A stretch of 37,388 nt of DNA, taken from contig JAISVG010000033.1 in NCBI GenBank assembly GCA_031271635.1, positions 1 through 37,388 of the forward strand, in the 5' to 3' direction. Of the stretch, positions 16,701 through 25,207 are shown in pieces. The notes under the pieces are model-generated. The model did not search any database and was not told the DNA's origin. It was given only the letters and a program-made list of their open reading frames with translations. This DNA comes from Erysipelotrichaceae bacterium (GTDB taxonomy: Bacteria > Bacillota_I > Bacilli_A > RFN20 > CAG-826). How positions within the stretch are numbered: position 1 is the first letter of the stretch; every line of letters begins with the position of its first letter. A program made the translations under genes and the position numbers.

Positions 16701-17217
16701 GGGTGTATTAGTAGTTGAAGGACGACATGATGTTACTTTTTTGAGTAACTTTCTTGATACTTGTTATGCAATAACAAAGGGATATTTTGTTCCACGTGAA
16801 ACAATTATCTTTTTAAAACAACTAGAGGATGAACCAATATATGTCATGCTTGATCCTGATGGACCGGGGCGACAAATTGAAATGATGCTTAAATCTGAAG
16901 GCCTATTTTTCACGGCAATAAGTCTTGATAAGAAAAGTGCGCGTAACCGCCATGGGGTTGGGGTTGAGTATGCCAGCAAAGAAGCGGTTCTAACGGCGCT
17001 TCAGCCGTTTTTACATCATCAGCCACTAGATGAGACAAAAGATTCTGCGCTTCTTGAATTAGAATTACTTAGGACCAAGATTACCAAGCTTCAAAGAAAC
17101 ATCTTAGGAAGATATTTTAAGTTTGGGACCAATTTATCATCCCGCGATTTCATGAGTCGCCTTCGGGTTTTAAAAATATCTCCTAATCAAATAATTGAGG
17201 TCTTAGGCCATGAATAA
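16669..17217 (+). CDS. rnmV: ribonuclease M5
   Basis: Matures 5S rRNA in low-GC Gram-positives. 182 residues, with the TOPRIM acidic residues in VVEGRHD (Glu17) and MLDPDGPGRQI (Asp62, Asp64). It overlaps tatD and rsmA, an order (tatD-rnmV-rsmA) conserved in Bacillota. Confidence 0.95.
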   Translation: MPKESLKYHLEGVLVVEGRHDVTFLSNFLDTCYAITKGYFVPRETIIFLKQLEDEPIYVMLDPDGPGRQIEMMLKSEGLFFTAISLDKKSARNRHGVGVEYASKEAVLTALQPFLHHQPLDETKDSALLELELLRTKITKLQRNILGRYFKFGTNLSSRDFMSRLRVLKISPNQIIEVLGHE

Positions 17218-17935
17218 ACAAGACATCTTGATGCTGCTTCAAAAACACGAACTCCATCCTAATAAAAACCTCGGACAGAATTTTCTTATTGATGAAGTGA
17301 TTAGTAAAAGGGTTGCAACCTTAGTTTTAAAAGAAAAGAACACACTTGAGATTGGACCAGGCTTAGGAAGTTTAACTGCGTATTTAGAACCTCAAAATTT
17401 AACTGTAGTAGAAATTGACCGCGGCTATATATCGGTTTTAAAACAGCGATTTCCAGATTTAAAGATTAAGCATGAGGATGTTTTAAAGGAAGATTTCAAT
17501 CAGTATGATGTCATTGTTGGAAACATTCCTTACTATATTACGAAAGATATTCTTTTAAAGATTGTCCTCGCGACACAAGTTTCATCAGGTGTTTTAATGG
17601 TCCAAAAAGAAGTGCTGTCGCGACTTTTAAAACCAGAGAACGAGACGCTACTAACAACCTTGATTCACTTAACTCTCGAACTTCATGAAGCCATTAAAGT
17701 TCCAAGAAGTGCTTTTTATCCTGAACCTAATGTCGACTCAACGGTTTTCACTTTTAAACGAAAGAACCGGCACCTTGATCCACAACAATTAAAAGAATTC
17801 TTACAACCCTTATTTTTGCATAAACGAAAGAAAATTAAATCTTCACTTCAAAGTGCTGGTGAATTTATGGACCATCGCATTGAAGAGTTAAACGATGAGG
17901 AAATAATACGGCTTTTTATGGCAGGAAGGAAGTAG
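17210..17935 (+). CDS. rsmA: 16S rRNA dimethyladenosine transferase
   Basis: KsgA/RsmA dimethylates two adjacent adenines in the 3' hairpin of 16S rRNA using SAM. 241 residues, slightly shorter than the usual 260-280. It has NLGQNFL, SAM motif LEIGPGLGSLT (46-56), the acidic VVEIDRG, and the catalytic NIPY (105-108). The C-terminal domain looks short. It overlaps rnmV by eight bases and appears to close the rpmH operon. Confidence 0.94.
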   Translation: MNKQDILMLLQKHELHPNKNLGQNFLIDEVISKRVATLVLKEKNTLEIGPGLGSLTAYLEPQNLTVVEIDRGYISVLKQRFPDLKIKHEDVLKEDFNQYDVIVGNIPYYITKDILLKIVLATQVSSGVLMVQKEVLSRLLKPENETLLTTLIHLTLELHEAIKVPRSAFYPEPNVDSTVFTFKRKNRHLDPQQLKEFLQPLFLHKRKKIKSSLQSAGEFMDHRIEELNDEEIIRLFMAGRK

Positions 17936-17962
17936 AAAGAGGGTTCTTTTTAAGATGATTGA

Positions 17963-18004
17963 TAGTGGAATACCACTACAATCTTCCTTAATCTATGTTA
18001 TGAT
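17963..18004 (+). promoter_or_regulatory. extended -10 promoter and palindrome before the acyltransferase
   Basis: TGTTATGAT (17996-18004) is an extended -10 element, and the ATG at 18011 follows six bases later. Just upstream, TAGTGG-AATA-CCACTA (17963-17978) is a perfect 6-base palindrome placed near the -35 position, where a repressor could bind. Confidence 0.5.
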
Positions 18005-18010
18005 AGGAGT

Positions 18011-19111
18011 ATGGTTCAAGATTCAAAGCAAGTAGCTAAAACAGTTCCTCTTGAAGTAACATTATCCGCTTCAGCGGTCTCTAAGCCTCCAAGAACATCA
18101 GGGATTGAATTACTTCGCCTTTTGGCGATGCTGGCAATTGTTTTTTATCACTTAGTAGGACATGCCACCACACAGCCGCCTGTTGGAACACCGACGAGCA
18201 TCTTTTTACGATCGTTTACAGTTTTCATGCAACCGCTGCTTTGTGTTTTTATCATTATTTCGGGATATTTTTTAGTAGACTCAAAGTTTAAAATGAAAAA
18301 ACTAGTTCGATATCTAGTTCAAATCTGCTTGATTCCCTTTATAATTGCATTGGTAATGTTCCTCTTTCATAATAATTACAACATTGAGATTAAAGACGTC
18401 TTCATGAGTGCGGTTAACATTCAAGAATACTGGTTCCCCTTTACTTATCTTCTTATTTGCGCTGGTTACCCGTTAATCAATTATTTTATTCGCAAAATGC
18501 GCGAACGATCTTTCTTGATTGTAATTGGAGTCACGCTAATAATTAATATTATTTTTACAATTACAAGAATTAATATTACCTGGGTTTTTTGTAATGCGAT
18601 TTGGGCCTTACAGCTTTATTTAATTGGGGCATATCTTAAAAAATATCCGCGAAAGGCATTCGAGAAAAGACTTTTGTGGTTCATCATTAGCACAAGTTTA
18701 CTACTGATTGTTTTAGTAATTTTCATTTTTACTAGGTATAACCTTAACGAATCGCGGTTTGATTTAATTCCGGTTCTTATTGCCGTTCCAATTTTCGTTT
18801 TGTTTAAGAATTTTAAGTTCCATAATAAGTATCTTAATATCCTAGCCACGACAGTCTTTACCGTTTATTTAGTTCATGACAACATCTATCTAAGACAGTG
18901 GCTCTGGGGCGAAGTTTTTGTTCTTGAACTATATTTTAATAGTTATCACATCATCTGGTTTTCATTAGTGGCGGCTCTAACAGTATATCTAGGAGGAATT
19001 ATCCTAGGTTTAATTTACCATTATACGGTGGATTTACTCTTCCAAAAAGTGCTCGATAAACGCCTTGATAAAATGCAACAAGAGCTATTAGTTGGGACTG
19101 TTAGACAGTAA
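18011..19111 (+). CDS. acyltransferase-3 family integral membrane protein
   Basis: 366 residues with about ten membrane helices. After a 30-residue cytoplasmic tail it begins GIELLRLLAMLAIVFYHL, the acyltransferase-3 signature containing the catalytic His. Members transfer acetyl or other acyl groups to surface sugars, glycolipids or peptidoglycan. The substrate cannot be read from the sequence; given the glycan genes at 29-37 kb, a surface glycan is plausible. AGGAG is present but only one base from the ATG, too close to act as a Shine-Dalgarno. Confidence 0.85.
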   Translation: MVQDSKQVAKTVPLEVTLSASAVSKPPRTSGIELLRLLAMLAIVFYHLVGHATTQPPVGTPTSIFLRSFTVFMQPLLCVFIIISGYFLVDSKFKMKKLVRYLVQICLIPFIIALVMFLFHNNYNIEIKDVFMSAVNIQEYWFPFTYLLICAGYPLINYFIRKMRERSFLIVIGVTLIINIIFTITRINITWVFCNAIWALQLYLIGAYLKKYPRKAFEKRLLWFIISTSLLLIVLVIFIFTRYNLNESRFDLIPVLIAVPIFVLFKNFKFHNKYLNILATTVFTVYLVHDNIYLRQWLWGEVFVLELYFNSYHIIWFSLVAALTVYLGGIILGLIYHYTVDLLFQKVLDKRLDKMQQELLVGTVRQ

Positions 19112-19214
19112 CGTTTTTAAGTTTACTGGGAATTTCCCCCTTGATTTAGAAAATTTGCAGATTACAATATTTCACATTTTAAGACAAAGTACGAAATAAA
19201 AGTTAGTTTTAAGA

Positions 19215-19220
19215 TATAAT
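19215..19220 (+). promoter_or_regulatory. -10 element TATAAT before the leader micro-ORF
   Basis: TATAAT lies exactly six bases before ATG 19227. No recognisable -35 is present at 16-18 bases. Confidence 0.55.
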
Positions 19221-19226
19221 CTTAAT

Positions 19227-19274
19227 ATGCAGAGTAAAACCACCACTAAATTTGTGGTCAAAGATAAAAACTAA
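19227..19274 (+). CDS. 15-residue leader micro-ORF before the P-type ATPase
   Basis: ATG-initiated frame encoding MQSKTTTKFVVKDKN. It begins six bases after TATAAT, so its start codon would be the first bases of the transcript. Its TAA stop is the first part of TAAGGA, the Shine-Dalgarno of the ATPase gene 11 bases downstream. Within it ACCAC-TAAATTT-GTGGT (19242-19258) can form a small hairpin. The arrangement suggests a regulatory leader peptide or a coupling device. It is short enough to occur by chance, but the double placement (-10 before, Shine-Dalgarno at the stop) argues for function. Confidence 0.5.
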   Translation: MQSKTTTKFVVKDKN

Positions 19275-19285
19275 GGAATAGAATC

Positions 19286-21859
19286 ATGAAAAGAAAAACC
19301 GAAGATTTGTTTAAGAAGATTAGTGAAGCTTCAAGATATAAGACCAGCGCGGCTTTTGGATTAACTCAAGAGCAAGTACAACTCAGGAATGCCGAAGGTC
19401 TATTTAATGTGACGGAACGAAGAGTTAATAAAACCTATCTTCAAATCATTGCCGGAAACATCTTGTCTTTTTTTAACATCCTCCTCTTTATTATTGCTGG
19501 TTTCTTAATGGCTGCTGGTAGTTGGGGAAATCTTTTCTTTTTGATCATTCTGATTGCCAACATTGGGTTTGGAATGTTTCAAGACATTAGAGCCCGAAGA
19601 CTCCTTGATAAAATGCGTTTAATCACTGCTAAGATGGCAGTGGTAATTCGTGAAGGGCGTCAAATTGAAATTGATATTCAAGAAGTCGTCTTAGATGATG
19701 TGGTCGTGTTTAATGCCGGAGAGCAAATCTTTATTGATTCTACCGTCATCCACGGGAAGTGCTCTGTCGATGAATCGGCTTTAACTGGTGAGTCGCGAAA
19801 CATTGATAAAGCTCATGGCGACACGCTTTTTTCAGGAACTTATGTAAAATCAGGCCAAGTTCATGCGCGTGTTGAAAAACTAGGGAAAACAAATTATATT
19901 GAAACTCTGCAGAATAAGGCGAAGAACTTTTCTCGTCCGAAATCCGAGATTATTCGCTCCCTTAATCTCTTGTTTCTAATTATTGGGGTTGTTGTAATAG
20001 TGCTCGGAGGTATCTTATTAATTATTAACCTTACTTACCCAATGCATCAAGGTCCCCTTTTCGACCATTCAGCCTCTGATGTTGTTAAGCAAGTGGATTA
20101 CAACTTAATTATTACGGCGATTGCAGGATCCATGGTGAGTATGATTCCAGCAGGGATGTATCTTTTAACAAGCGTGGCTTTAACAACAAGCGTGATTTCT
20201 TTATCAAAACATAAAACCGCAGTTAATGAACTTTATTCAATTGAAATGCTATCACGGGTTGATGTCATTTGTTTTGATAAGACCGGAACCCTAACTGATG
20301 GTACTTTAAAAGTTGAGGATACAGTTCCGTTCGGGAGACTAAAAAAAGAAGCTTTTTATAAAGAGCTTTCAGAATTTGTTCAGGCCTCAACCGATACGAA
20401 CGTCACTGCTAAGACTTTAAGAGAACATTTTACGGCAACGCCTTCTTATACGGTCGATAAAACTATTCCCTTTTTAAGTGAAAACAAGTTTTCCGCGATT
20501 TCTTTTGTCGGGAAGGGAACTTATGTTTTAGGAGCAGCCGAAATGATTAAGGGCTTAGATCGGGAGACGACCCTTTTAAGGGCACAACAATACTCTAGTA
20601 AAGGCTACCGAGTTTTAGGCTTCTTTCATTCTTCAGGGAGAATTGAAAAAGAAAATGTCCTTCCTAAACAATTAAAGTGTCTCGGACTTGTTGTGATGTC
20701 AGATCATATTAAAGAAGACGCACAGGCAACGATTAAATGGTTCATTGATAATGGAGTGGATATTAAGATTCTCTCCGGAGATAACGCTCAAGCAGTCAGC
20801 ATTATTGCAAGACAAACCGGAATCAAAGACTCTGATAAGTTTATTTCAATGGAGAATCAAAAACCCGAAGACGTAGTGGCCCAAGCGGATCAAAACACTG
20901 TCTTTGGCCGCGTGACGCCAGAACAAAAAGAATTAATCATTGAATCGCTAAGAAAAACCCATACTGTGGCGATGGTTGGCGATGGAGTCAATGATATTCT
21001 GGCTTTAAAGCGAGCTGATTGTAGCATTGCGATGGCAAGCGGATCTGAAGCCGCACGCGATGCGGCGCATTTAGTGTTGCTTGATTCTAATTTTTCAAGT
21101 TTACCAAAGATTGTCGGCGAAGGAAGACGAGTTATTAATAACCTCCAACGAACTTGTGCCTTGTTCTTAAGCAAAACTTTTTTTGCCATTTTATTAACGA
21201 TCGGCTTTATCATTTTGTCTTTCGTGGAGCATGAAAACTATCGTTACCCCTTCGAACCTAAGAATATGATGATTTGGGAAGTCTTTACGATTGGGATTGC
21301 GGCTTTCCTATTGGCACTCCAGCCGTCTCATGATAAGATCCAAGGTAAGTTCCTTGCTAATACGATTCAGAAGGCTTTTCCAGCGAGTTTAGCCTTATTC
21401 TTTGGAGTCTTTGTGATTCTGCTTTGTGAAACTTTGGGTGTAGTGCTCCAACCCTATGTTGATAATTACATTTTTAAAGATATTACTGATAGTACGAAGA
21501 TGACATTATTAGTCTCGACGGTGTCTTTCTGTTCGATTGCCATCCTCTTTAGGATCTGTCTCCCCTTTAATAAATATCGCCTTTTTGTCTTCTTAGGTCT
21601 TGCCTTTGCGACGATCGGTGCGGTCCTCCTATTTGGTCTTATCCCCCTACAAGGACTTCATGACATGATTGGAGTTAATTTCCTTGAACTCGTTACGAAA
21701 AATAATCTCCTACTATTGTTACTAGGGATTCTCCTCATCACAATTCCTTGGTATCTTGGGCTTGACTTTATTTTCGATCAGACGAGAAGAAGCTATAAAC
21801 AACTACGCCGCAAAAACCAAACCTTAAAAGAGGAAGCTAGAGATGGGGAAAGCGACTGA
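19286..21859 (+). CDS. P-type cation-transporting ATPase, CtpE-like
   Basis: 857-residue ion pump of the plasma membrane. It has the actuator loop TGES, the phosphorylation motif DKTGTLT (Asp331), the hinge GDGVND (565-570), and about ten membrane helices including six after the catalytic unit. There is no N-terminal metal-binding domain. The M4 region reads MIPAGMYLLTS, close to the PEGL-type motif of CtpE-like pumps, whose mycobacterial member is tied to calcium uptake; the ion here is inference. AAGGA lies eight bases before ATG 19286. It heads a run of four genes that overlap or nearly touch. Confidence 0.9.
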   Translation: MKRKTEDLFKKISEASRYKTSAAFGLTQEQVQLRNAEGLFNVTERRVNKTYLQIIAGNILSFFNILLFIIAGFLMAAGSWGNLFFLIILIANIGFGMFQDIRARRLLDKMRLITAKMAVVIREGRQIEIDIQEVVLDDVVVFNAGEQIFIDSTVIHGKCSVDESALTGESRNIDKAHGDTLFSGTYVKSGQVHARVEKLGKTNYIETLQNKAKNFSRPKSEIIRSLNLLFLIIGVVVIVLGGILLIINLTYPMHQGPLFDHSASDVVKQVDYNLIITAIAGSMVSMIPAGMYLLTSVALTTSVISLSKHKTAVNELYSIEMLSRVDVICFDKTGTLTDGTLKVEDTVPFGRLKKEAFYKELSEFVQASTDTNVTAKTLREHFTATPSYTVDKTIPFLSENKFSAISFVGKGTYVLGAAEMIKGLDRETTLLRAQQYSSKGYRVLGFFHSSGRIEKENVLPKQLKCLGLVVMSDHIKEDAQATIKWFIDNGVDIKILSGDNAQAVSIIARQTGIKDSDKFISMENQKPEDVVAQADQNTVFGRVTPEQKELIIESLRKTHTVAMVGDGVNDILALKRADCSIAMASGSEAARDAAHLVLLDSNFSSLPKIVGEGRRVINNLQRTCALFLSKTFFAILLTIGFIILSFVEHENYRYPFEPKNMMIWEVFTIGIAAFLLALQPSHDKIQGKFLANTIQKAFPASLALFFGVFVILLCETLGVVLQPYVDNYIFKDITDSTKMTLLVSTVSFCSIAILFRICLPFNKYRLFVFLGLAFATIGAVLLFGLIPLQGLHDMIGVNFLELVTKNNLLLLLLGILLITIPWYLGLDFIFDQTRRSYKQLRRKNQTLKEEARDGESD

Positions 21860-22346
21860 AACTAGTATTATTGATAAATTTTTATCGCTTCTTTTTAAGT
21901 ATGAAATTGAAGAGATTACCGTGCCATTACTGTTAGAAGAGTTATATTATTCTCGAGCCACTTTTTATTATCATTTTCGTTCGGTTGATGATGTCGTTGC
22001 CGCATATTATTTAAATGAAGAGATTTCTGGAATTAAAACTGTTGCGAGTTTTCAGGAGCTTTTTGATCTTGTTTATGCGTACTTAAGCGAGAACGAGGTG
22101 GTGGCGAGTAAGATTTTAAAAAGTAGTGTCTCTGATTATCTTTTTGCCTTTTTGCTTAATCAAATTAGAAAAGGTTTTTTGAGTCTTAATGAAAGAAAAC
22201 ATTGGTATCAAAATATCGTCGACCTAGAATTTAGTTTATTTGGAGCCTTTGGTCTTTTAAGAAAGCAACTTGAAAACAGCGCTTCACTTTACGCCTTAAA
22301 ACCATGTTTAAAACAAATCGTAGGATTACTCGATGCAAAACTTTAA
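21843..22346 (+). CDS. TetR-family transcriptional regulator
   Basis: 167 residues. The N-terminal 55 residues form the TetR DNA-binding helix-turn-helix (ITVPLLLEELYYSRATFYYHF). The rest is helical ligand-binding region without clear similarity. It overlaps the ATPase gene by 17 bases and the alcohol dehydrogenase by 14, so it may regulate the operon that contains it; no operator was identified. Confidence 0.82.
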   Translation: MGKATETSIIDKFLSLLFKYEIEEITVPLLLEELYYSRATFYYHFRSVDDVVAAYYLNEEISGIKTVASFQELFDLVYAYLSENEVVASKILKSSVSDYLFAFLLNQIRKGFLSLNERKHWYQNIVDLEFSLFGAFGLLRKQLENSASLYALKPCLKQIVGLLDAKL

Positions 22347-23457
22347 TTTCTCGCTTCCGACGCTGGTCCTTTTTGGGAAGGCTAGATATCAAGAAATCGG
22401 ACGAATTTTAAAAGCGAGACAGATCAAAAACGTCTTAATCACTTTTGGAGTGAGTTTCGCTTGCACCAGCGGGCTTCTTGATCAAATTATAACCTTAATT
22501 GAAGCAGTCGGCATTAAGGTAGTTTTATTTGGGGGTATTCAACCTAACCCCAGTCTTGATGAAGTGAAAGCGGGCTTAAAAGTTATTAAAGAGCATAAAG
22601 TTGATTATTTACTGGCGCTTGGTGGTGGTTCAGTTATCGATGCCACTAAGTTAATGGCTCTTTCAGCCTATGACAAAAGTGACCCACTAGATATTCTTAA
22701 TTATCAGCATGTACCAATTGCCAGAATGGGATTTGGAGTTATTCTTACTGTCGCGGCATCGGGGAGTGAAACTTCAAATTCACTAGTAGTTACGGACGCC
22801 CTTACGCAAAGGAAAATCGGAGTTAATCTTGAGCTCAATCGCCCTGATTTTGCAATTTTGGCACCAGATCTTTTGCTTTCTACTAATAAGATTGTGACTG
22901 CGGCAGGAATCTTTGACATCTTTATGCATACTTTTGAACGTTACTTGTCACGAAATAAGGCGGATAATACTTATATAGATGCCTTATGTTTAACGACATT
23001 AAAGCGAATCATGAGTAGCGGAGAAAAACTGATTAATGATTCAAATAATTATGATTTAAGAGAAGAAATGATGCTCCTAGGGATGATTTCACATAATGGG
23101 CTTCTGGGACTAGGAAAACAAGTGGAGATGCCGATCCATAAATTAGAACACGCTGTTAGTGGGGTTTATCCGGTGATTCCTCATGGTGTGGGGCTCGCAA
23201 TGTTAATTATTTCTTATTTAGAAGTAACCGGGTTAAAATCACTTTTAAATCAGGACTTAAGTCTAGCCATGATTAAGAGTTTTATCATTAATCTAGGACT
23301 GAATGTGACTCTAGCTGATTATGGTATTCGCTTAGATGCTGACGAATTAGTAAAGAAAGTTCTCAAGAATCCTCTTGATGTCTATAAGTTAAAACACAAC
23401 GACGTAGTTTTAAACTATAATGATGTAAGGAAGATCTTTGAAAATATTAGGGAGTAA
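22333..23457 (+). CDS. iron-containing alcohol dehydrogenase
   Basis: 374-residue cytoplasmic NAD(P)-dependent oxidoreductase of the Fe-ADH family (butanol dehydrogenase-like). It has the nucleotide motif LGGGSVIDATK (97-107) and the metal ligands Asp195, His199, His269 and His284 (IFDIFMH, MPIHKLEH, IPHGVGLA). It would interconvert alcohols and aldehydes/ketones; the substrate is unknown. It is the third gene of the ATPase operon. Confidence 0.9.
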   Translation: MQNFNFSLPTLVLFGKARYQEIGRILKARQIKNVLITFGVSFACTSGLLDQIITLIEAVGIKVVLFGGIQPNPSLDEVKAGLKVIKEHKVDYLLALGGGSVIDATKLMALSAYDKSDPLDILNYQHVPIARMGFGVILTVAASGSETSNSLVVTDALTQRKIGVNLELNRPDFAILAPDLLLSTNKIVTAAGIFDIFMHTFERYLSRNKADNTYIDALCLTTLKRIMSSGEKLINDSNNYDLREEMMLLGMISHNGLLGLGKQVEMPIHKLEHAVSGVYPVIPHGVGLAMLIISYLEVTGLKSLLNQDLSLAMIKSFIINLGLNVTLADYGIRLDADELVKKVLKNPLDVYKLKHNDVVLNYNDVRKIFENIRE

Positions 23458-23459
23458 AA

Positions 23460-24584
23460 ATGAAAAAAAATGATTTATGGTCGCTGCTGGTGTTTCTCAT
23501 TATGGGAGCAATTATTATTGTTTCTGCTTTGGTATTTATTTCTGAGGCCTTTGGACGAGCGGTTGGTCTTGATGGCAATTTAATCATTGGTTTTCAGGAA
23601 AGCCTCCCGTATCTTTTTGTTGCCCTCCTGATCTCAATTGTTATTAATGGGATCCTTGAAGAGACGTGCCATGTTATCGGGGCCTTAATCGGAGGATACA
23701 AAATCAAATCAGTTAACTTTTTTGGTCTTGAGTTCGCGAGAAATAAGGATCATAAATTTAAGTTTGGGCTTAGTTCCTTTAATGGTCTTACTGGAGAAAC
23801 TAAAGTACTTCCTAAAAACGATAAAGCAAGTTTAAAACTATACTGTTTGTTGCCATTATTTGTTTTATGCGCGGAAGTACTGACACTGATTCTCGTTATT
23901 ATTTATAGTTCGAGTGTTACGAATACCTATCTTGAGCCATGCTTTTTAGTTGTGATTACCATTACTCTAGCGATGATTGTTTATCAGTTTTTCCCGGTAG
24001 AACTTGACTCTTTAAATGATGGATATCGTTTCGTTTTAATTACTAGTGGCGGCGGGAAGGCACAAGTTGCTTTCAATAAAATGCTTGAGATTGAAGCAGA
24101 AGTTGAAAATGGTAACGCCAATTGGGCTGTTCCAGCAATTCTTCCTGATACTCTATACGGAGCGAAGATTTATTTAATGAATTATTACCGTGAAGCGAGT
24201 CAAGGCTCATATGAAGCGGCAGAAGCGACATTAAAGCAAATTCTTGAGGTTAATCAATTAAAAGAAATGATGATCCGAGTTCATCTTGAAACCATCTTTA
24301 TTAAGGCATGTTTAAACCTTGATGAAGCGCGTCGTTATTATGAAGAAGAGCTTTCTAATGATGATAAAAAAGTGTTATATTCAAGTCCAGATCTTGACAT
24401 TTTAAGATGTTATTTACTAGTTTCAGCCTTAATTGAGAAGAGCGATTCTGAAATGGAATTTGCGAAGAAAAGAATTGCGAAGTTAATCGAAAAGGATAAG
24501 TACAATAAATACGTAACTCAAAAAGCTTTATTAGAAAAAACTTATGAGTTAATTCGGAAAACAAATCTAAAAGAAACTATTTAA
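23460..24584 (+). CDS. site-2-protease-like (M50-type) membrane protein with a degenerate zinc motif
   Basis: 374 residues; a strong GGGAG Shine-Dalgarno and two bases after the dehydrogenase stop. N-terminal membrane helices (about 8-30 and 50-66) lead into LEETCHVIGALIGGYKIKSV, which aligns with the HExxH-containing start of M50-like peptidases (HELGH...GYK). The first zinc His is Glu67, while Glu68 and His71 remain. A second helical hairpin (130-177) and LNDGYRF (Asp187), matching the usual DG ligand, follow. The C-terminal half is cytoplasmic and helical, TPR-like in feel. It may be an inactive S2P relative or use different ligands. Family placement is by motif only. Confidence 0.55.
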   Translation: MKKNDLWSLLVFLIMGAIIIVSALVFISEAFGRAVGLDGNLIIGFQESLPYLFVALLISIVINGILEETCHVIGALIGGYKIKSVNFFGLEFARNKDHKFKFGLSSFNGLTGETKVLPKNDKASLKLYCLLPLFVLCAEVLTLILVIIYSSSVTNTYLEPCFLVVITITLAMIVYQFFPVELDSLNDGYRFVLITSGGGKAQVAFNKMLEIEAEVENGNANWAVPAILPDTLYGAKIYLMNYYREASQGSYEAAEATLKQILEVNQLKEMMIRVHLETIFIKACLNLDEARRYYEEELSNDDKKVLYSSPDLDILRCYLLVSALIEKSDSEMEFAKKRIAKLIEKDKYNKYVTQKALLEKTYELIRKTNLKETI

Positions 24585-25053
24585 CTTGATCTTTCTTTAA
24601 GAGATCTCTTATTTCGGTTAATAATTGCACATCAGCCGGGACAGCAGCTACGGCCGGAGTGGGAGCGCTTTGCTTTTGTAGTCTTTCTTTCGCGGCTTTC
24701 ACCGACATAATGATTTTGATGATAATAAATAAAACCAAGGCCACAAGCACAAAGTTAATAACGGTGTTTAACCATAAACCCCATTCAATCGCAGAATAAG
24801 TAATGTAGTACTTACCATTATGAAGCGCACCGACAGTTCCGTTTTGGATATCGGCTAGCTTTGAAGAGGGAAGAACAGTGACTAAACCGGCCATTCCACC
24901 AGGAACTGCCATTGTAATGATTGGCATTAAAATGTAATTCACGAGTCCCGAAATGATGGCATTGAAAGCGGCACCGATGATGACAGCAACTGCTAAGTCA
25001 ATGATGTTGCCTCGAGCGATGAATGCTCCGAAATTTTTAAAAAACTTTTTCAT
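24577..25053 (-). CDS. mscL: large-conductance mechanosensitive channel MscL
   Basis: 158 residues; releases solutes when membrane tension rises. It starts MKKFFKNFGAFIARGNIIDL, with the AVIIGAAFNAIISGLV pore helix, the second helix around 80-110 and a C-terminal bundle. The start has AAAGGAGA. It is convergent with the preceding gene and the two stop regions overlap by eight bases. Confidence 0.96.
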   Translation of the reverse strand: MKKFFKNFGAFIARGNIIDLAVAVIIGAAFNAIISGLVNYILMPIITMAVPGGMAGLVTVLPSSKLADIQNGTVGALHNGKYYITYSAIEWGLWLNTVINFVLVALVLFIIIKIIMSVKAAKERLQKQSAPTPAVAAVPADVQLLTEIRDLLKKDQVK

Positions 25054-25207
25054 ACTTCTCCTTTGATAGAAGCATTATAAGATAAAATGCTTTCTTGGGT
25101 GCAATTAATGAGAAAAAAAGGATGAAAATGTCTCTTTTTGAGGCGTTTCCGGTATTAAAATGCAAAAATAGTGAATTTAGAATCGAGTGATAATTTATTA
25201 AACTAGT

